The position numbers and the translations under genes were made by a program. Of a stretch of 7,068 nt of DNA, positions 6,216 to 7,068 are shown piece by piece; within the stretch, counting starts at the first letter, position 1; the number at the start of each line of letters is the position of its first letter. Origin of the DNA: Palsa-872 sp036495195 (lineage in GTDB: Bacteria > Chloroflexota > Dormibacteria > Dormibacterales > Dormibacteraceae); the NCBI GenBank assembly GCA_036495195.1, contig DASXNH010000267.1, positions 1 through 7,068 of the forward strand. Direction: 5' to 3'. Under the pieces are notes generated by a model. That model did no database searches and was not told the origin of the DNA. It saw only the letters and a list, made by a program, of their open reading frames with translations.

Positions 6216-7068
6216 CGCTTGGCTAATGGCAGCGGCTGCTTGCCCGGCTCGGGGCCGGTCCACTTCGATGCCGGCCGGATGATGCGCAGGTCCGCCATCG
6301 ATTCGAGGACGTGCGCTGTCCATCCCGCGACGCGCGACGTGGCGAAAATGCCCGTGAAGAGCGCTTTCGGAATGCCCGCCCCCGTCAGCACAACGGACGC
6401 CCAGAAGTCGACGTTGGTGGCGTTTGGCCGCTCCGGATGCGCCTCATGCAGGATCCTCAGTGCGACCTCCTCGGTCCGGTCGGCTTTGCGGTGCAGCTCG
6501 GGTGCGGCGGTGGCGGCAAGCGCCTTCAGGATCTTGGCGCGGGGGTCGTAGGTGCGGTACACGCGGTGCCCGAAACCGGCGAAGCGCTCCTTGCGGGCAT
6601 GCGCATCCACGAGCCATTTCTCGGCGAGCTCGGTGGAACCGATCTTGTCCAGCATGGTGCGAGCGGCGAAGGTAGCGCCTCCATGCGCGGGGCCCTTTAG
6701 CGCGCCGATGGCGCCGACCACCGCTGAGGTTAGGTCGCTGCCCGTCGATGCGATGACTCGCGCCGCGAAGGTCGAGGCGTTCAGGCCGTGGTCGGCGAGG
6801 AGCACCAGGTACGTCTCGAGCCACCGGGCGCGGTCGGGGGCCGGCTCCTCGCCGTCCATCATCCACAGCAGGTTGGCGGCGTGGCCGAGGTCGGCGCGCG
6901 GCTTGACGATCTCGTGGCCCTGGCTGCGACGCCAGGTGGCGGCGACGATGGTCGGGAAGATCGCGGTCAGGGCGACGGCCTCGTCGAGCGACGGAGTCGT
7001 GGGCAGCTTGCTCGAGCCCTGCGCCGAGACGACGGTGCGCAGGACGTCCATGGGGTTGGTCTCGGGGT
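6212..7068 (-). CDS. Citrate synthase family protein, first tandem copy, N-terminus beyond the window
   Basis: The visible 284 codons are the C-terminal part of a citrate synthase. An internal ATG at 7051 is not the start: the frame stays open to the edge and the five codons before it (PETNP) match the equivalent region of the second copy, so about 88 residues are probably missing upstream. The catalytic set is complete and canonical: His in GPAHGG (codon 6685-6683), His in GFGHRVY (6568-6566) and Asp in NVDFW (6409-6407). Oxaloacetate-binding ADHGLNAST and the C-terminal IIRPASKWTGPEP are also present. It aligns with the second copy almost without gaps, one residue longer only at the extreme C-terminus. 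The stop TGA at 6214-6212 overlaps the next start. It could be the citrate synthase proper or a 2-methylcitrate synthase; sequence alone does not settle which. Confidence 0.92.
   Translation of the reverse strand, partial: PETNPMDVLRTVVSAQGSSKLPTTPSLDEAVALTAIFPTIVAATWRRSQGHEIVKPRADLGHAANLLWMMDGEEPAPDRARWLETYLVLLADHGLNASTFAARVIASTGSDLTSAVVGAIGALKGPAHGGATFAARTMLDKIGSTELAEKWLVDAHARKERFAGFGHRVYRTYDPRAKILKALAATAAPELHRKADRTEEVALRILHEAHPERPNATNVDFWASVVLTGAGIPKALFTGIFATSRVAGWTAHVLESMADLRIIRPASKWTGPEPGKQPLPLAKR

Noticed and set aside
6216..6323. N-terminal extension of the second citrate synthase by 36 codons
   Set aside because: The extension lies inside the end of the first citrate synthase, does not resemble the family's N-terminus, and the normal start motif begins at the ATG at 6215.
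5425..6580. Near-identical DNA stretches of about 36 bases in the two citrate synthases, considered as recent gene conversion
   Set aside because: The match covers the invariant GFGHRVYRTYDPR block, where protein constraint plus shared codon bias explains it; flanking DNA is well diverged.
1..7068. CRISPR arrays, insertion sequences, tRNA or rRNA genes, and defence or toxin genes
   Set aside because: Searched for by eye on both strands. The window is almost entirely filled by six metabolic or membrane genes, with no gap over 35 nt to hold such elements.

Overview
The window is a compact, GC-rich stretch of bacterial chromosome. Every gene lies on the minus strand, so the biological order runs from position 7068 down to 1. 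There are six genes: two tandem citrate synthases, a polytopic membrane protein, and three consecutive subunits of a 2-oxoacid dehydrogenase complex that looks branched-chain-specific. Spacings are very tight (4-nt overlap, 28 nt, 35 nt, 7 nt, 1-nt overlap). There is no non-coding stretch over 35 nt and no visible promoter or terminator. This fits one operon or read-through unit that extends past both window edges.

Organism: the high GC, the single-chain E1 alpha-beta fusion, the doubled citrate synthase genes and the PHNEH-type membrane protein would fit a Terrabacteria-type lineage (Chloroflexota, Dormibacterota or Actinomycetota). This is an impression only; the window holds no rRNA or lineage marker.

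Layout in transcription order: (1) 7068-6212, C-terminal three quarters of a citrate synthase; (2) 6215-5100, a complete second citrate synthase, start overlapping the first gene's stop as ATGA; (3) 5071-3746, a membrane protein with about 11-12 helices and GT-C glycosyltransferase-like features; (4) 3710-2334, dihydrolipoamide dehydrogenase (E3); (5) 2326-263, fused E1 alpha-beta of a branched-chain-type 2-oxoacid dehydrogenase; (6) 263-1, the start of the lipoyl-bearing E2 acyltransferase, cut by the window edge.

How they may work together: E1, E2 and E3 convert a 2-oxoacid to acyl-CoA, CO2 and NADH. The citrate synthases condense an acyl-CoA (acetyl-CoA, or propionyl-CoA for a 2-methylcitrate synthase) with oxaloacetate. 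Branched-chain amino acid breakdown yields acetyl-CoA and propionyl-CoA, so the grouping makes metabolic sense, though which citrate synthase uses which substrate cannot be decided here. The membrane protein has no obvious metabolic link.

Overall this is central metabolism, not a defence, mobile or plainly novel system. The points most worth a second look are the catalytic-site difference between the two citrate synthases (Asp versus Glu), the E3-E1-E2 order with a fused E1, and the membrane protein embedded in the unit.
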